A stretch of 8,292 bases of DNA from Lysobacteraceae bacterium (GCA_027483745.1 JAIXTZ010000243.1:1-8292), one strand, 5' to 3'; numbered from the stretch's first letter, positions 1 through 7,394 are shown. Notes: generated from the sequence alone by a model not told the origin. Translations and numbers: made by a program.

Positions 1-151
1 GATGATCCCCGGCTTCCCCCCGGCCTCGGTGCCGATCTGGGTGATCGCCGCGGCCGCCGGGTTCTCGGCGCTCGTGGGCGTGATCTTCGGCATCATGCCG
101 GCCTCGAAGGCCGCCGGGCTCGACCCGATCGAGGCGCTGCGCTACGAATAG
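1..151 (+). CDS. ABC transporter permease, MacB/FtsX type (C-terminal end, 5' partial)
   Basis: Only the last 49 codons are in the window, read from base 2 to the TAG at 149-151. The peptide has one hydrophobic segment (roughly residues 11-33 of the visible part, IWVIAAAAG... VIFGIMPA), followed by a short cytoplasmic end with [16 protein letters not shown] last membrane helix followed by [17 protein letters not shown] is the classic end of FtsX/MacB-family permeases, which work with an ATPase of the MacB/LolD type in export, lipoprotein release or cell-envelope mechanotransmission. The substrate cannot be told from this fragment. The next gene, a putative lipoprotein, begins three bases after the stop, so the two may share a transcript. 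Confidence 0.9.
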   Translation, partial: MIPGFPPASVPIWVIAAAAGFSALVGVIFGIMPASKAAGLDPIEALRYE

Positions 152-154
152 CGC

Positions 155-1306
155 ATGCGCACGCCCTCCGTATGTCGTTCCATCGTCCCATTCCGTCCCA
201 TCGCCGCGTTCGTCGCGGCGATGGGGCTCGTGGCCTGTTCCGGTGCGGATGCGCCGCCCGAGGGTTGGGCCGCGCCACAGCCCGCCTCGGACACCGCCGG
301 CGGCTGCCCCGATCTCCGCGGCCTCTACGCCTTCAACGCCGGTGAGGGTAGCCGCTTCACCTGGCGGCAAAGCCCGTTGCTCGGTACTTGGCGCATCGAA
401 CCGCAGGCGCTCGAGATCCTGTCGAACGACCGCGAACAGCTGAAGGCGCGCTGGGTGTTCACCTCGGCGCAGGTCGACGCGCAGGCCGTCGCTTTACGCG
501 ATCGCGACCGCGGCGCCTTCGATGTCTGGCAGCGCATGCTGCAGCCGGAGTCGCAAGCCAAGGCCATCGCTGCCCAAGGCGAGGCGCGCTATTGGGAACA
601 GATGGCGATGCAGGGTCCGGTGCCGTTCCGGGCGAAGACCCTGCGCGGCGTCGAGGATTTCGTCTGCGAGGACGGTTGGCTGGTCCTGCTGCAGCACGCG
701 GATCACGGTGGTGGCGAGGCGCGCTCGCCGCGCCGCGTGGCGCTCGCGCGGGATGCATCGGGCGGACTCGTCGGCCGCCTCGACGAGGTGCGTGACAGCG
801 CCATTCCGCTGTGGGCCGGCGATGGCGTGCAATCCATCTCGCTGGGCGGCAAGACGTTCCGCGACTGGGCGCGCTGGCCCGTGCATGCCCCGATCCCCGC
901 GTGGACGCCAGATTGGACCGTGCTCGGCGGACTCGACGAACGCTTCGTGCTGCCGGCTGCCGAGGTCGTGGCGCAGTCGGCCATCGGCGAGTTCGACGCC
1001 GCCGGCCGTCCCAATCCCTTCGCCGTGCGCGAGCGTGCCAGCGGCCTGCCCGCCGCACCGTGGCAGCAGCTCGCCGCACGGATCGGTGCCTTGGCGGATC
1101 GGGAGCGGTCGATCACCGCGATCACGCTGGCGTCCCGCCGCCTGCACGTCGACGGTCGGACGACGAGCAATGCCGATGCCCACGCCGTGGTCGCCGTGAT
1201 CGATGCGCTGCCCGGTGCCGGTGAAGCCGAGCTCCAGCAGGTGCGGATGGACGCCGACGGCGTCGCCTTCGTGATCGACGTCGAACTCGAGGCCGACGCG
1301 CCCTGA
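155..1306 (+). CDS. putative lipoprotein of unknown function with possible PilN-like C-terminal domain
   Basis: I do not recognise this 383-residue protein. The N-terminus is a lipoprotein signal: basic residues, a hydrophobic stretch (about residues 16-26) and the lipobox L25-V26-A27-C28, with Ser at +2, which favours the outer membrane by the usual Lol rule. A flexible Ala/Pro/Gly linker (29-50) follows, then a region opening with CPDLRGLYAF. Cys51 and Cys171 are the only cysteines in the mature part apart from the lipidated one and could form a disulfide. The last ~65 residues (SITAITLASRRLHVDGRTT, a helix, then GVAFVIDVELE) resemble in pattern the ferredoxin-like periplasmic domain of PilN/GspL-type proteins; this is a visual impression only. 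The ATG at 155 is chosen because it keeps the signal peptide; no good Shine-Dalgarno lies in front of it, so coupling to the upstream permease gene is likely. Confidence 0.8.
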   Translation: MRTPSVCRSIVPFRPIAAFVAAMGLVACSGADAPPEGWAAPQPASDTAGGCPDLRGLYAFNAGEGSRFTWRQSPLLGTWRIEPQALEILSNDREQLKARWVFTSAQVDAQAVALRDRDRGAFDVWQRMLQPESQAKAIAAQGEARYWEQMAMQGPVPFRAKTLRGVEDFVCEDGWLVLLQHADHGGGEARSPRRVALARDASGGLVGRLDEVRDSAIPLWAGDGVQSISLGGKTFRDWARWPVHAPIPAWTPDWTVLGGLDERFVLPAAEVVAQSAIGEFDAAGRPNPFAVRERASGLPAAPWQQLAARIGALADRERSITAITLASRRLHVDGRTTSNADAHAVVAVIDALPGAGEAELQQVRMDADGVAFVIDVELEADAP

Positions 1307-1357
1307 GCGGGGCGGCCTTGCCGCTGGCTTGACCGCACGGCGGCCACGCTGCGCGCC
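1307..1357. other. 51-base intergenic gap before the repair cluster
   Basis: This is the only gap longer than three bases. It holds a weak 5-bp inverted repeat (GCGGC 1312-1316 with GCCGC 1320-1324, loop CTT) without a T-run, and a TTGACC at 1329-1334 that resembles a -35 box. The only -10-like hexamer, CACGCT at 1345-1350, is just 10 bases away from it. If the repair cluster has its own promoter it should be here or in the end of the lipoprotein gene, but the sequence does not settle it. Confidence 0.4.
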
Positions 1358-2359
1358 ATGCCCGAGCTCCTCGAACTCACCCCCGAAGGTCTGTACTGCC
1401 GTGCGGGCGACTTCCACGTCGATCCATGGCGCCCGGTGCCGCGCGCGGTGGTGACGCACGGGCATGCCGACCACGCGCGCGCCGGCATGGGCGTGGTGCA
1501 TGCCGCTGAGCCCGGGCTCGGCCTGCTGCGTTGGCGCCTCGGCGAATCGCAAACCCTCGCGGGCCACGCCTACGGCGAGCCCTTCGTGCTCGGCGACGCG
1601 CGCGTGTCCCTGCATCCCGCCGGTCACGTGCTGGGCTCGGCCCAGGTGCGCATCGAGGTCGGCGGCGAGACGTGGGTGGTCAGCGGCGATTACAAGCGCG
1701 ATGACGATCCCACGTGCGAGGCCTTCGAGGCCGTGCTTTGCGATGTCTTTATCACCGAAGCCACCTTCGGCCTGCCGGTCTACCGCTGGCGGCCGGCGTC
1801 TGAGGTCGCCGTCGAGATCCGCGCCTGGTGGGACGACTGCGCGGCGCGTGGCGAGGCGGCCCTACTGCTCTGCTATGCGCTCGGCAAGGCGCAGCGCATC
1901 CTCGCCGAGTTGGCGCGGCTTCCGGGCGGGCTGGACCGCGAAGTGCTGCTGCACGGTGCGATGGGACCGGGCGTGGCGATCTACCGCGAGGCCGGCATCG
2001 CGCTGCCACCGACGCGCCCGCTGTCCGACGAAGCGCGCGGGAAGGACCTCGCCGGCGCGCTGGTGCTGGCGCCGCCGTCGGCGATCGGCTCGCCGTGGAT
2101 GCGGCGGTTCAAGGCGGTGAGCGTCGGCTTCGCCTCGGGCTGGATGCAGCTGCGCGGCAACCGACGTCGGCGCGGCGTCGACCGCGGCTTCGTCATCAGC
2201 GACCACGCCGACTGGGACTCGCTGCTTCGCACGTGCCGCGAGACCGGCGCGCGGCGCGTCCTGGCCACGCATGGCAACACCGAGGCGCTCGTGCGCGTGC
2301 TCCGCGACGACGGCATCGACGCCGCGGCCTTGAAGACCGAGCTGGGCGGCGAGAACTGA
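1358..2359 (+). CDS. ligase-associated DNA exonuclease, metallo-beta-lactamase/beta-CASP fold (TIGR04122 type)
   Basis: This 333-residue cytoplasmic protein is the nuclease of the Lhr-Core/ligase repair cluster, related to CPSF73/SNM1-like enzymes. Metal-site motifs are complete: HGHADH at 34-39, HPAGH with His90 in the 'AGHVLGS' signature, VSGD with Asp111, TEATFG with Glu134, SDHADW with His283, and THG with His305. The order and ~330-residue length match the family. Family members are expected to use divalent metal to degrade DNA; the natural substrate is not known from sequence. The start at 1358 gives MPELLELTPEGLYCRAGDF, the normal N-terminus for this family, but no convincing ribosome-binding site precedes it. 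A TTGACC at 1329-1334 in the 51-base gap could be a -35 box, but no -10 stands at proper spacing. Its TGA shares one base with the ligase ATG. Confidence 0.95.
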   Translation: MPELLELTPEGLYCRAGDFHVDPWRPVPRAVVTHGHADHARAGMGVVHAAEPGLGLLRWRLGESQTLAGHAYGEPFVLGDARVSLHPAGHVLGSAQVRIEVGGETWVVSGDYKRDDDPTCEAFEAVLCDVFITEATFGLPVYRWRPASEVAVEIRAWWDDCAARGEAALLLCYALGKAQRILAELARLPGGLDREVLLHGAMGPGVAIYREAGIALPPTRPLSDEARGKDLAGALVLAPPSAIGSPWMRRFKAVSVGFASGWMQLRGNRRRRGVDRGFVISDHADWDSLLRTCRETGARRVLATHGNTEALVRVLRDDGIDAAALKTELGGEN

Positions 2360-4020
2360 TGCTCGCCTTCGCCGCGCTCTATGACGCCTTGGACGCGAGC
2401 ACGGCCTTGGGCGAAAAGCGCACCGCGCTGGTGCGCGGCCTGCGCGCGATGCCGGCCGACGATGCCGCGTGGGCGGTGCATTTGCTGGCCGGCGGGAAGA
2501 TCGGCGGCGGCAAGGCCGGGAAGATCGCGACCAGCGCCGAGCTGCGACGCTGGCTGCGGGAGGAGAGCGGGCACCCCGAGTGGCTGGTCGAAGACAGCTA
2601 CGCGCACGTGGGCGACCTCGCCGAGACCATCGCCCTGCTGCTGCCCGACCGCCCGGCCGATGCCGCCGTCGACGGCTCGCCCGTGACTCACGACGGCGGG
2701 CTCGCCGAGGCGATCGCCACCCTGCGCGCGGTGGCCGGCGCCGACGAGCCCACCCGACGCGCGGCGGTCGTCGAGGGCTGGCGGCGCTGGCGCGGCAGCG
2801 CGCGATTCGTCTTCACCAAGCTGCTCACTGGCGGGCTTCGCGTCGGCGTGTCCAGCGGCCTGCTGCAGCAGGCCTTGGCCGACATCGCGGCCGTGCCGCC
2901 CGCCGTCATGGCCGAGCGCCTCGTCGGCGGCGTGGCGCCGACGGCCGAAGCGTGGGCGGCGCTGGTGGCTCCCGAGGGCGGCATCGACGATGGGGCCGAC
3001 CGGGTGTCGGACCCGGCGTCGCCTCGCCTGGCGCGACCGTACCCGTTCCATCTCGCTTCGCCACTCGAGGCCGCGCCCGACGCCCTCGGCGACATCGCCG
3101 ACTGGCAGGTGGAGTGGAAGTGGGACGGCATCCGCGCCCAGTTGATCCGTCGCGGTGGGCGCGTGGTGCTGTGGTCGCGGGGCGAGGAGCGGCTCGATGG
3201 TCGATTCCCCGAAGTGGAGGCCGCGGCCGCAGCCCTGCCTGACGGCACGGTGCTCGACGGCGAGCTGCTGGCATGGCGCGATACGGCGCCCCTTCCCTTC
3301 GCCGTGCTGCAGACCCGGATCCAGCGTCGGCGGCCGGGTGCGAAGGTGTTGGCCGAGGCGCCGGTGCGCTTCGTCGCCTTCGATCTGCTCGAAGCCGATG
3401 GCGACGACTGGCGCGAGCGTCCGCTGCGCGCGCGTCGCGCGCGCCTCGAAGTCGTCGTGGCGGCCGCCGCCTCGTCGACGGTCGCCCTTTCGCCGGCGCT
3501 GGACCCGACCGACTGGCCAGCCGCGGCCGCGCTGCGCGCCACCGCGCGCGAGCAGCGGGCGGAAGGCCTGATGCTCAAACACCGCGACGGGGCCTACCGC
3601 GTTGGCCGCAAGCGCGGCGAGCTGTGGAAGTGGAAACTCGAACCGCGCTGCGTGGATGCCGTGCTGCTGTACGCGCAGGCCGGCCACGGCCGTCGCTCCA
3701 CGCTGCACACCGACTGCACGTTCGCGCTCTGGGACGGCGACGCCTTGGTTCCCGTCGCCAAGGCGTACTCGGGATTGACCGACGCCGAGTTCCTGGAGCT
3801 CGATCGCTGGGTGCGGGCGAACACGCGCGAGCGCTTCGGGCCGGTGCGCTCCGTGGAGCCGCACTTGGTGTTCGAGATCGGTTTCGAAGGCGTGCAGCGT
3901 TCGCCACGCCACAAGAGCGGGGTCGCGGTGCGTTTTCCGCGCATGCTGCGCTGGCGTCGCGACAAGGGCGCGGCGGACGCCGACCGCCTCGAGACGCTGA
4001 AGGCGATGATCGATGGCTAG
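2359..4020 (+). CDS. ATP-dependent DNA ligase, PP_1105 family (TIGR04120)
   Basis: A 553-residue ligase that would seal nicks by forming a covalent lysyl-AMP, then transferring AMP to the 5'-phosphate. An N-terminal DNA-binding domain (about 1-215, with WLVEDSYAHVGDLAETIALLLP typical of this family) precedes the nucleotidyltransferase domain. Motif I is EWKWDG with nucleophile Lys254; motif Ia has SRGEE and FPE (273-285); motif III is LDGELLAW (Glu302); motif IIIa is FVAFDLLE (338-345); motif IV is EGLMLK (402-407); motif V is WKWKLEP (423-429). The C-terminal OB domain ends in RFPRMLRWRRDK (525-536), motif VI. The ATG at 2359 is preferred although the frame stays open upstream to 1828: the upstream extension lies inside the exonuclease gene, and the family starts with residues like LFAxLYDALD. 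No end-joining (Ku/polymerase) domain of LigD is fused. It overlaps the exonuclease by one base and the helicase by eight. Confidence 0.95.
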   Translation: MLAFAALYDALDASTALGEKRTALVRGLRAMPADDAAWAVHLLAGGKIGGGKAGKIATSAELRRWLREESGHPEWLVEDSYAHVGDLAETIALLLPDRPADAAVDGSPVTHDGGLAEAIATLRAVAGADEPTRRAAVVEGWRRWRGSARFVFTKLLTGGLRVGVSSGLLQQALADIAAVPPAVMAERLVGGVAPTAEAWAALVAPEGGIDDGADRVSDPASPRLARPYPFHLASPLEAAPDALGDIADWQVEWKWDGIRAQLIRRGGRVVLWSRGEERLDGRFPEVEAAAAALPDGTVLDGELLAWRDTAPLPFAVLQTRIQRRRPGAKVLAEAPVRFVAFDLLEADGDDWRERPLRARRARLEVVVAAAASSTVALSPALDPTDWPAAAALRATAREQRAEGLMLKHRDGAYRVGRKRGELWKWKLEPRCVDAVLLYAQAGHGRRSTLHTDCTFALWDGDALVPVAKAYSGLTDAEFLELDRWVRANTRERFGPVRSVEPHLVFEIGFEGVQRSPRHKSGVAVRFPRMLRWRRDKGAADADRLETLKAMIDG

Positions 4021-6598
4021 GCGCGGTCCTCGCCCCGCGGCCGCGTTGTGCGACGCCGATCCGGTCGAGCGCTGGTTCGCCGCGCGCGGCTTCATCCCCG
4101 CGCCCTTCCAGCAGCACACGTGGTCGGCGCAGGCGAACGGCCTGAGTGGCCTCGTCAACGCCCCCACCGGCAGTGGCAAGACGCTGGCCGTCGCCGGCGG
4201 GCCGCTCCGGGATGCCGTCGACGATGTGCCCACGGCGCCGCGCCTGCTGTGGATCACGCCGCTGAAGGCGCTGGCCGAAGACACGCGACGGGCGCTGCAG
4301 GGCGCGGCCGAGGGCATTGGCGCGATGCAGGCGATGGCATCGGCCCCGGCATCGAAGGCGGAACCCGCGCGCCGACGGCCGCCGAAGCTCGAGCCCTTGC
4401 GCGTCGGACTGCGCACCGGCGATGCCAGCAGCGCCGATCGCGCCCGCGCCCGCCGCGGTGCTGATGCGTGGACGGTCACCACGCCGGAGTCGCTGAGCCT
4501 GCTGCTCAGCCATGCCGACGCCGCCAACGCCCTCGCGAACCTGCGCTGGCTCGTGGTCGACGAATGGCATGAGTTGCTGGGCAGCAAGCGCGGCGTGCTG
4601 CTGCAGCTCGCCATCGCCAGACTTCGCGCGATGTGCCCAAGCCTGCAGGTGTGGGCGGTCTCGGCCACGGTGGGCAACCCCGACGAGGCCCTCGCCGCGC
4701 TGTGCCCGGACCCGGCGAATCCGCTGCGCCCGCATCCGCAGGCGGTCCGCATCGTCGACGCCCGGCCGAAGCCGATCGATCTCCGCACGCTGCTGCCGGC
4801 GTCGGGCGAACGTTTTCCGTTCGCCGGCCACCTCGGGCTCAAGCAGCTCCCGCGCGTCGTCCAGACCGTGTTCGCCGCGCCGTCCACGCTGCTCTTCACC
4901 AACACCCGTGCGCAGGCCGAGCTGTGGCACCAGGCGCTCTCGGCGGTGTGGCCCGAGGACCTCGCCACGTTGGGCCTGCACCACGGCTCGCTCGACGCGA
5001 CGGAGCGCCGCGCGGTGGAGCAGGGGCTGCGCGACGGTGGGCTGCGCTGCGTGGTGGCGACCTCGAGCCTCGATCTTGGCGTCGATTTCCCGGCGGTGGC
5101 GCAGGTGCTGCAGGTCGGCAGCCCGAAGAGCGTGGCGCGCCTCGTTCAGCGCGCCGGCCGCAGCGGGCATCGGCCGGGCGAGACCGCGCGCGTCATCGCC
5201 GTGCCGTCCCACTCGCTGGAGATCGTCGAGTACGCCGCCCTGCGCCGCGCGCTCGGCGATGGGCAACTGGAACCTCGGCCGCCGCCGCGCCTTTGCCTCG
5301 ACGTTCTGGCGCAGCACGTCGTCAGTTGCGCGGTCGCCGGACCCACCGAGGCCGACGCGCTGCTCGCCGAGGTGCGCGGCACGCACGCCTACGGCGGCCT
5401 GCCCGACGCCGCCTGGGCCGCGGTGCTGGCGTATGTCGAAACCGGCGGTAGCGCCCTGCAGCACTACCCCGAGCACCGTCGCGTCGAGCGCGACGCGGAC
5501 GGCCGGCTCGTCGTCACCGATCGCCGCCAGCAGCAGCGCCGTCGCCTGGGCATCGGCACCATCGTGGCCGACGGCAGCGTCTCGGTGCAGTGGCTCAAGG
5601 GCGGCCGGCTCGGCAGCGTCGAGGAGGCGTTCATCGCGCGACTCGCGCCGGGTGAGCGCTTCCTGTTCGCCGGCCGCGCGCTCGAGCTGGTGCAGCTGCG
5701 CGACATGACGGCCTACGTGCGCCTTGCGAAGGGCAAGGCCACCGCCGTACCGCGCTGGGGTGGCGGCACCCTGCCGCTGTCCGACACGCTGGGGCATCGG
5801 CTGCAAGCCGTGCTGTGCTCGCCGCTCGACGCTTTCGACGGTGTGGGCGAGCCGGCCGAGCCGGAACTTGCCGCCAGCGCGGGGCTGCGCGCGCTGCAGG
5901 GCCGACTGTCGGCGCTACCGGCACCGGGCCGCCTGCTGGCCGAAGTGGTGGCCACCCGCGAGGGCCCGCGCCTGTTCGTCTACCCCTTCGCGGGCCGGCA
6001 CGTGCACGAGGGCCTGGCCGCCCTGGTGGCGCTTCGCCTGGGTCGCCTCGCGCCCAACACCTTCGGCATCGCCGTCAACGACTACGGCTTCGTGCTCGCC
6101 CCGCACACGAAGCGCGGCTTCGCGGCCCTGGCCCTCGACGTCGCGACGCTGCGCGCCGCTTTCGACCGCGAGGGCCTGCGCGAGGACCTCGCGGCCAGCC
6201 TCAATCTCTCCGAGATGGCGCGACGGCAGTTCCGCGAAGTGGCGCGCATCGCCGGCCTGCTGCCGCCCTCGCTGCCCGGTCGGGCGCCGCGCAGCCTGAA
6301 GTCGCTTCAGGCCGGCAGCGGCCTGCTGTTCGACGTGCTTCGCCAGCACGATCCCGGCCATGTGCTGCTGGCGCAGGCCGAGGCCGAGGTGTTCGAGGCG
6401 CAGCTCGATGCCACGCGCCTCGCGAGGTCGCTCGACGCCATCGCCGAAGCCGACCTCGTGCTGACCACACCGGCCACCCTCACCCCGTTGGCGTTTCCGC
6501 TGTGGGCCGAGCAGCAGCGCGGCACGCTCAGCACCGAGGACTGGACGGCGCGCGTGCGCCACGCCGCCGAACGCCTCGAGGAAGCGCACGGTGGCTGA
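4013..6598 (+). CDS. lhr: Lhr-Core DEXH-box DNA helicase, ligase-associated (TIGR04121 type)
   Basis: An 861-residue superfamily 2 helicase. Lhr-Core enzymes are ATP-driven 3'-to-5' translocases that unwind DNA and RNA:DNA duplexes. Two RecA-like domains hold the full motif set: Walker A APTGSGKT (Lys56), Ia TPLKALAEDT, TTPESL (156-161), Walker B/DEXH as DEWH (183-186), SAT (217-219), IV LLFTNTRAQ, V ATSSLDLGVDFP, and VI QRAGRSGHR (379-387). A winged-helix region follows (about 405-510), then the Lhr-Core C-terminal domain with LGSVEEAFIARL (533-544) and Trp582 in PRWGGG, which appears equivalent to the conserved tryptophan that contacts DNA in mycobacterial Lhr. It lacks the long extra C-terminal region of full-length Lhr (~1500 residues), as expected for the 'Core' class. 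About 15 extra residues, Ala/Pro/Arg-rich, seem inserted between Ia and RTGD (about 97-128). The ATG at 4013 overlaps the ligase end by eight bases. Confidence 0.96.
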   Translation: MARRGPRPAAALCDADPVERWFAARGFIPAPFQQHTWSAQANGLSGLVNAPTGSGKTLAVAGGPLRDAVDDVPTAPRLLWITPLKALAEDTRRALQGAAEGIGAMQAMASAPASKAEPARRRPPKLEPLRVGLRTGDASSADRARARRGADAWTVTTPESLSLLLSHADAANALANLRWLVVDEWHELLGSKRGVLLQLAIARLRAMCPSLQVWAVSATVGNPDEALAALCPDPANPLRPHPQAVRIVDARPKPIDLRTLLPASGERFPFAGHLGLKQLPRVVQTVFAAPSTLLFTNTRAQAELWHQALSAVWPEDLATLGLHHGSLDATERRAVEQGLRDGGLRCVVATSSLDLGVDFPAVAQVLQVGSPKSVARLVQRAGRSGHRPGETARVIAVPSHSLEIVEYAALRRALGDGQLEPRPPPRLCLDVLAQHVVSCAVAGPTEADALLAEVRGTHAYGGLPDAAWAAVLAYVETGGSALQHYPEHRRVERDADGRLVVTDRRQQQRRRLGIGTIVADGSVSVQWLKGGRLGSVEEAFIARLAPGERFLFAGRALELVQLRDMTAYVRLAKGKATAVPRWGGGTLPLSDTLGHRLQAVLCSPLDAFDGVGEPAEPELAASAGLRALQGRLSALPAPGRLLAEVVATREGPRLFVYPFAGRHVHEGLAALVALRLGRLAPNTFGIAVNDYGFVLAPHTKRGFAALALDVATLRAAFDREGLREDLAASLNLSEMARRQFREVARIAGLLPPSLPGRAPRSLKSLQAGSGLLFDVLRQHDPGHVLLAQAEAEVFEAQLDATRLARSLDAIAEADLVLTTPATLTPLAFPLWAEQQRGTLSTEDWTARVRHAAERLEEAHGG
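6578..6584 (+). promoter_or_regulatory. Shine-Dalgarno supporting the GTG start of the phosphoesterase gene
   Basis: GAGGAAG lies six bases before the GTG at 6591, inside the last codons of the helicase gene. It is the best-looking ribosome-binding site among the overlapped starts here and supports choosing this GTG, which overlaps the helicase stop by eight bases, the same overlap seen at the ligase/helicase junction. Confidence 0.55.
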
Positions 6599-7394
6599 GC
6601 GGCCGGCGATCGAACGGCTGCAGGCCAGCGCCCGCGACGTGGATGTCGGCACGCCGCGGTCCTTCGCCGTCGAGTCCGCCGCCTTCGCGCTCTATGGCGA
6701 GCGCGCCGCGTACTGGCCCGCGGCCGACGCCCTGCTGATCGCCGACCTGCATCTGGGCAAGGGCGAAGTGTTCCGTCGCGCCGGGCTCGCCGTGCCGCGC
6801 GGCGGCACCGCCGTCGACCTTGCCCGTCTCGCCGCCCTGCTCACGGCGACGGGCGCCACGCGTCTGCTCATCCTCGGCGACGTGCTGCACGGGGCGCTGC
6901 ACGAGGATGCGGCATGGCGCGAGGACTGGCAGGCGTTCCGTGACCTCCATGCGGCGCTGCAGGTCGAAGCGGTGGTTGGCAACCACGATCGCGCGCTGCG
7001 ACCGGTCGAGGCGTCCGCACGCCATCGGCTGCCCGGTGGCAGCGCGGCCCTTGGCCTCACCCTCCGCGAGGATGGTGCCGTCGAGCGCGGGGTTGCGCTC
7101 TGCCATGAGCCCGAGCAGGCGCCGCCCGGCGTCCCGAGCCTGTGCGGGCATCGGCATCCGGCCGCGTCGGTGCCGGGCCTCGGCCGGCTTCCCGCGTTCT
7201 GGTGGCGAGCGGCGCCGCACCAGCTCGTGCTGCCGGCCTTCAGCGCGTTCACCGGCCGCGTCGCGCCACGACCGGGTGTCGGCGATGTCTTCCTTGCCTG
7301 CGCAGGCCACGCCGTGTTGCCGCCGCTGCCTGCGGCGGGGGCGGGGTTCCTGCGTATGCTTCGGACTCCCCGAAGCGACCCGCCTGGACCATGA
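6591..7394 (+). CDS. pdeM: ligase-associated metallophosphoesterase DNA endonuclease, PdeM/MPE type (TIGR04123)
   Basis: A 267-residue calcineurin-like phosphoesterase. The P. putida relative is a manganese-dependent single-strand DNA endonuclease, so a cytoplasmic nuclease role in the cluster is inferred. Two-metal site motifs are complete and in order: ADLHLGKG (Asp52, His54), LGDVLHG (Asp97), GNHD (Asn131, His132), CHEP (His172) and GHRHP (His187, His189). LPAFSAFTG (214-222) is also typical of the family. The start is a GTG backed by GAGGAAG six bases upstream. The first ~25 residues are poorly conserved in look. The end is odd: after the conserved fold (to about residue 245) there is a Gly/Ala/Pro/Arg tail (PAAGAGFLRMLRTPRSDPPGP) whose DNA contains inverted repeats and a -10-like hexamer, as if former intergenic DNA had become coding. 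The stop overlaps the next gene as ATGA. Confidence 0.94.
   Translation: MAERPAIERLQASARDVDVGTPRSFAVESAAFALYGERAAYWPAADALLIADLHLGKGEVFRRAGLAVPRGGTAVDLARLAALLTATGATRLLILGDVLHGALHEDAAWREDWQAFRDLHAALQVEAVVGNHDRALRPVEASARHRLPGGSAALGLTLREDGAVERGVALCHEPEQAPPGVPSLCGHRHPAASVPGLGRLPAFWWRAAPHQLVLPAFSAFTGRVAPRPGVGDVFLACAGHAVLPPLPAAGAGFLRMLRTPRSDPPGP
7296..7307. repeat. 12-base perfect palindrome near the 3' end of the phosphoesterase gene
   Basis: GCCTGCGCAGGC is fully self-complementary. It lies in the coding sequence for residues 236-239. Such palindromes can occur by chance in very GC-rich DNA, so a function (operator or part of a structured mRNA end) is not shown. Confidence 0.4.
7320..7338 (+). 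repeat. inverted repeat, potential mRNA hairpin (7-bp all-GC stem)
   Basis: CCGCCGC at 7320-7326 pairs perfectly with GCGGCGG at 7332-7338 around the five-base loop TGCCT. It sits within the last 25 codons of the phosphoesterase gene. There is no T-run after it, so a factor-independent terminator is unlikely; it could slow ribosomes or protect mRNA, or be a by-product of GC content. Confidence 0.4.
7355..7376 (+). promoter_or_regulatory. -10-like hexamer overlapping a 7-bp hairpin, ahead of the amidohydrolase start
   Basis: TATGCT at 7355-7360 is the closest match to a sigma-70 -10 box in this area, but no -35 box stands 16-18 bases upstream. Overlapping it, GCTTCGG (7358-7364) pairs perfectly with CCGAAGC (7370-7376) around loop ACTCC. 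The site is 15 bases before the amidohydrolase ATG at 7391 and still inside the phosphoesterase reading frame. It might give the amidohydrolase its own promoter or a translational switch; a chance arrangement is equally possible. Confidence 0.25.

Noticed and set aside
1312..1324. Small inverted repeat after the lipoprotein stop as a terminator
   Set aside because: Only five base pairs with a three-base loop and no following T-run.
1329..1350. TTGACC plus CACGCT as a sigma-70 promoter for the exonuclease gene
   Set aside because: The spacer is only 10 bases and the -10 match is poor; noted under the intergenic gap but not called as a promoter.
1828..2358. 177-codon N-terminal extension of the ligase frame
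   Set aside because: It lies entirely within the exonuclease gene, reads as Arg/Ala-rich low-complexity protein, and the ATG at 2359 gives the expected family N-terminus in a 1-base overlap.
2359..4020. LigD-type non-homologous end-joining ligase
   Set aside because: No polymerase or phosphoesterase domain is fused and no Ku gene is in the window; the context and N-terminal domain fit the PP_1105 ligase family instead.
1981..4968. 995-codon open frame on the minus strand across the ligase and helicase genes (with others such as 3575-5806 and 6692-8125)
   Set aside because: Long antisense frames are expected opposite GC-rich genes because stop codons are AT-rich. The translations are Arg/Ala/Gly/His-rich with no recognisable domain, while the + strand frames carry full enzyme motifs.
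1358..7394. A new anti-phage defence island built from nuclease, helicase and ligase genes
   Set aside because: Tempting by composition, but all four families match the known ligase-associated repair cluster in content and order, base composition is uniform with the neighbours, and no mobile or phage-related gene is present.
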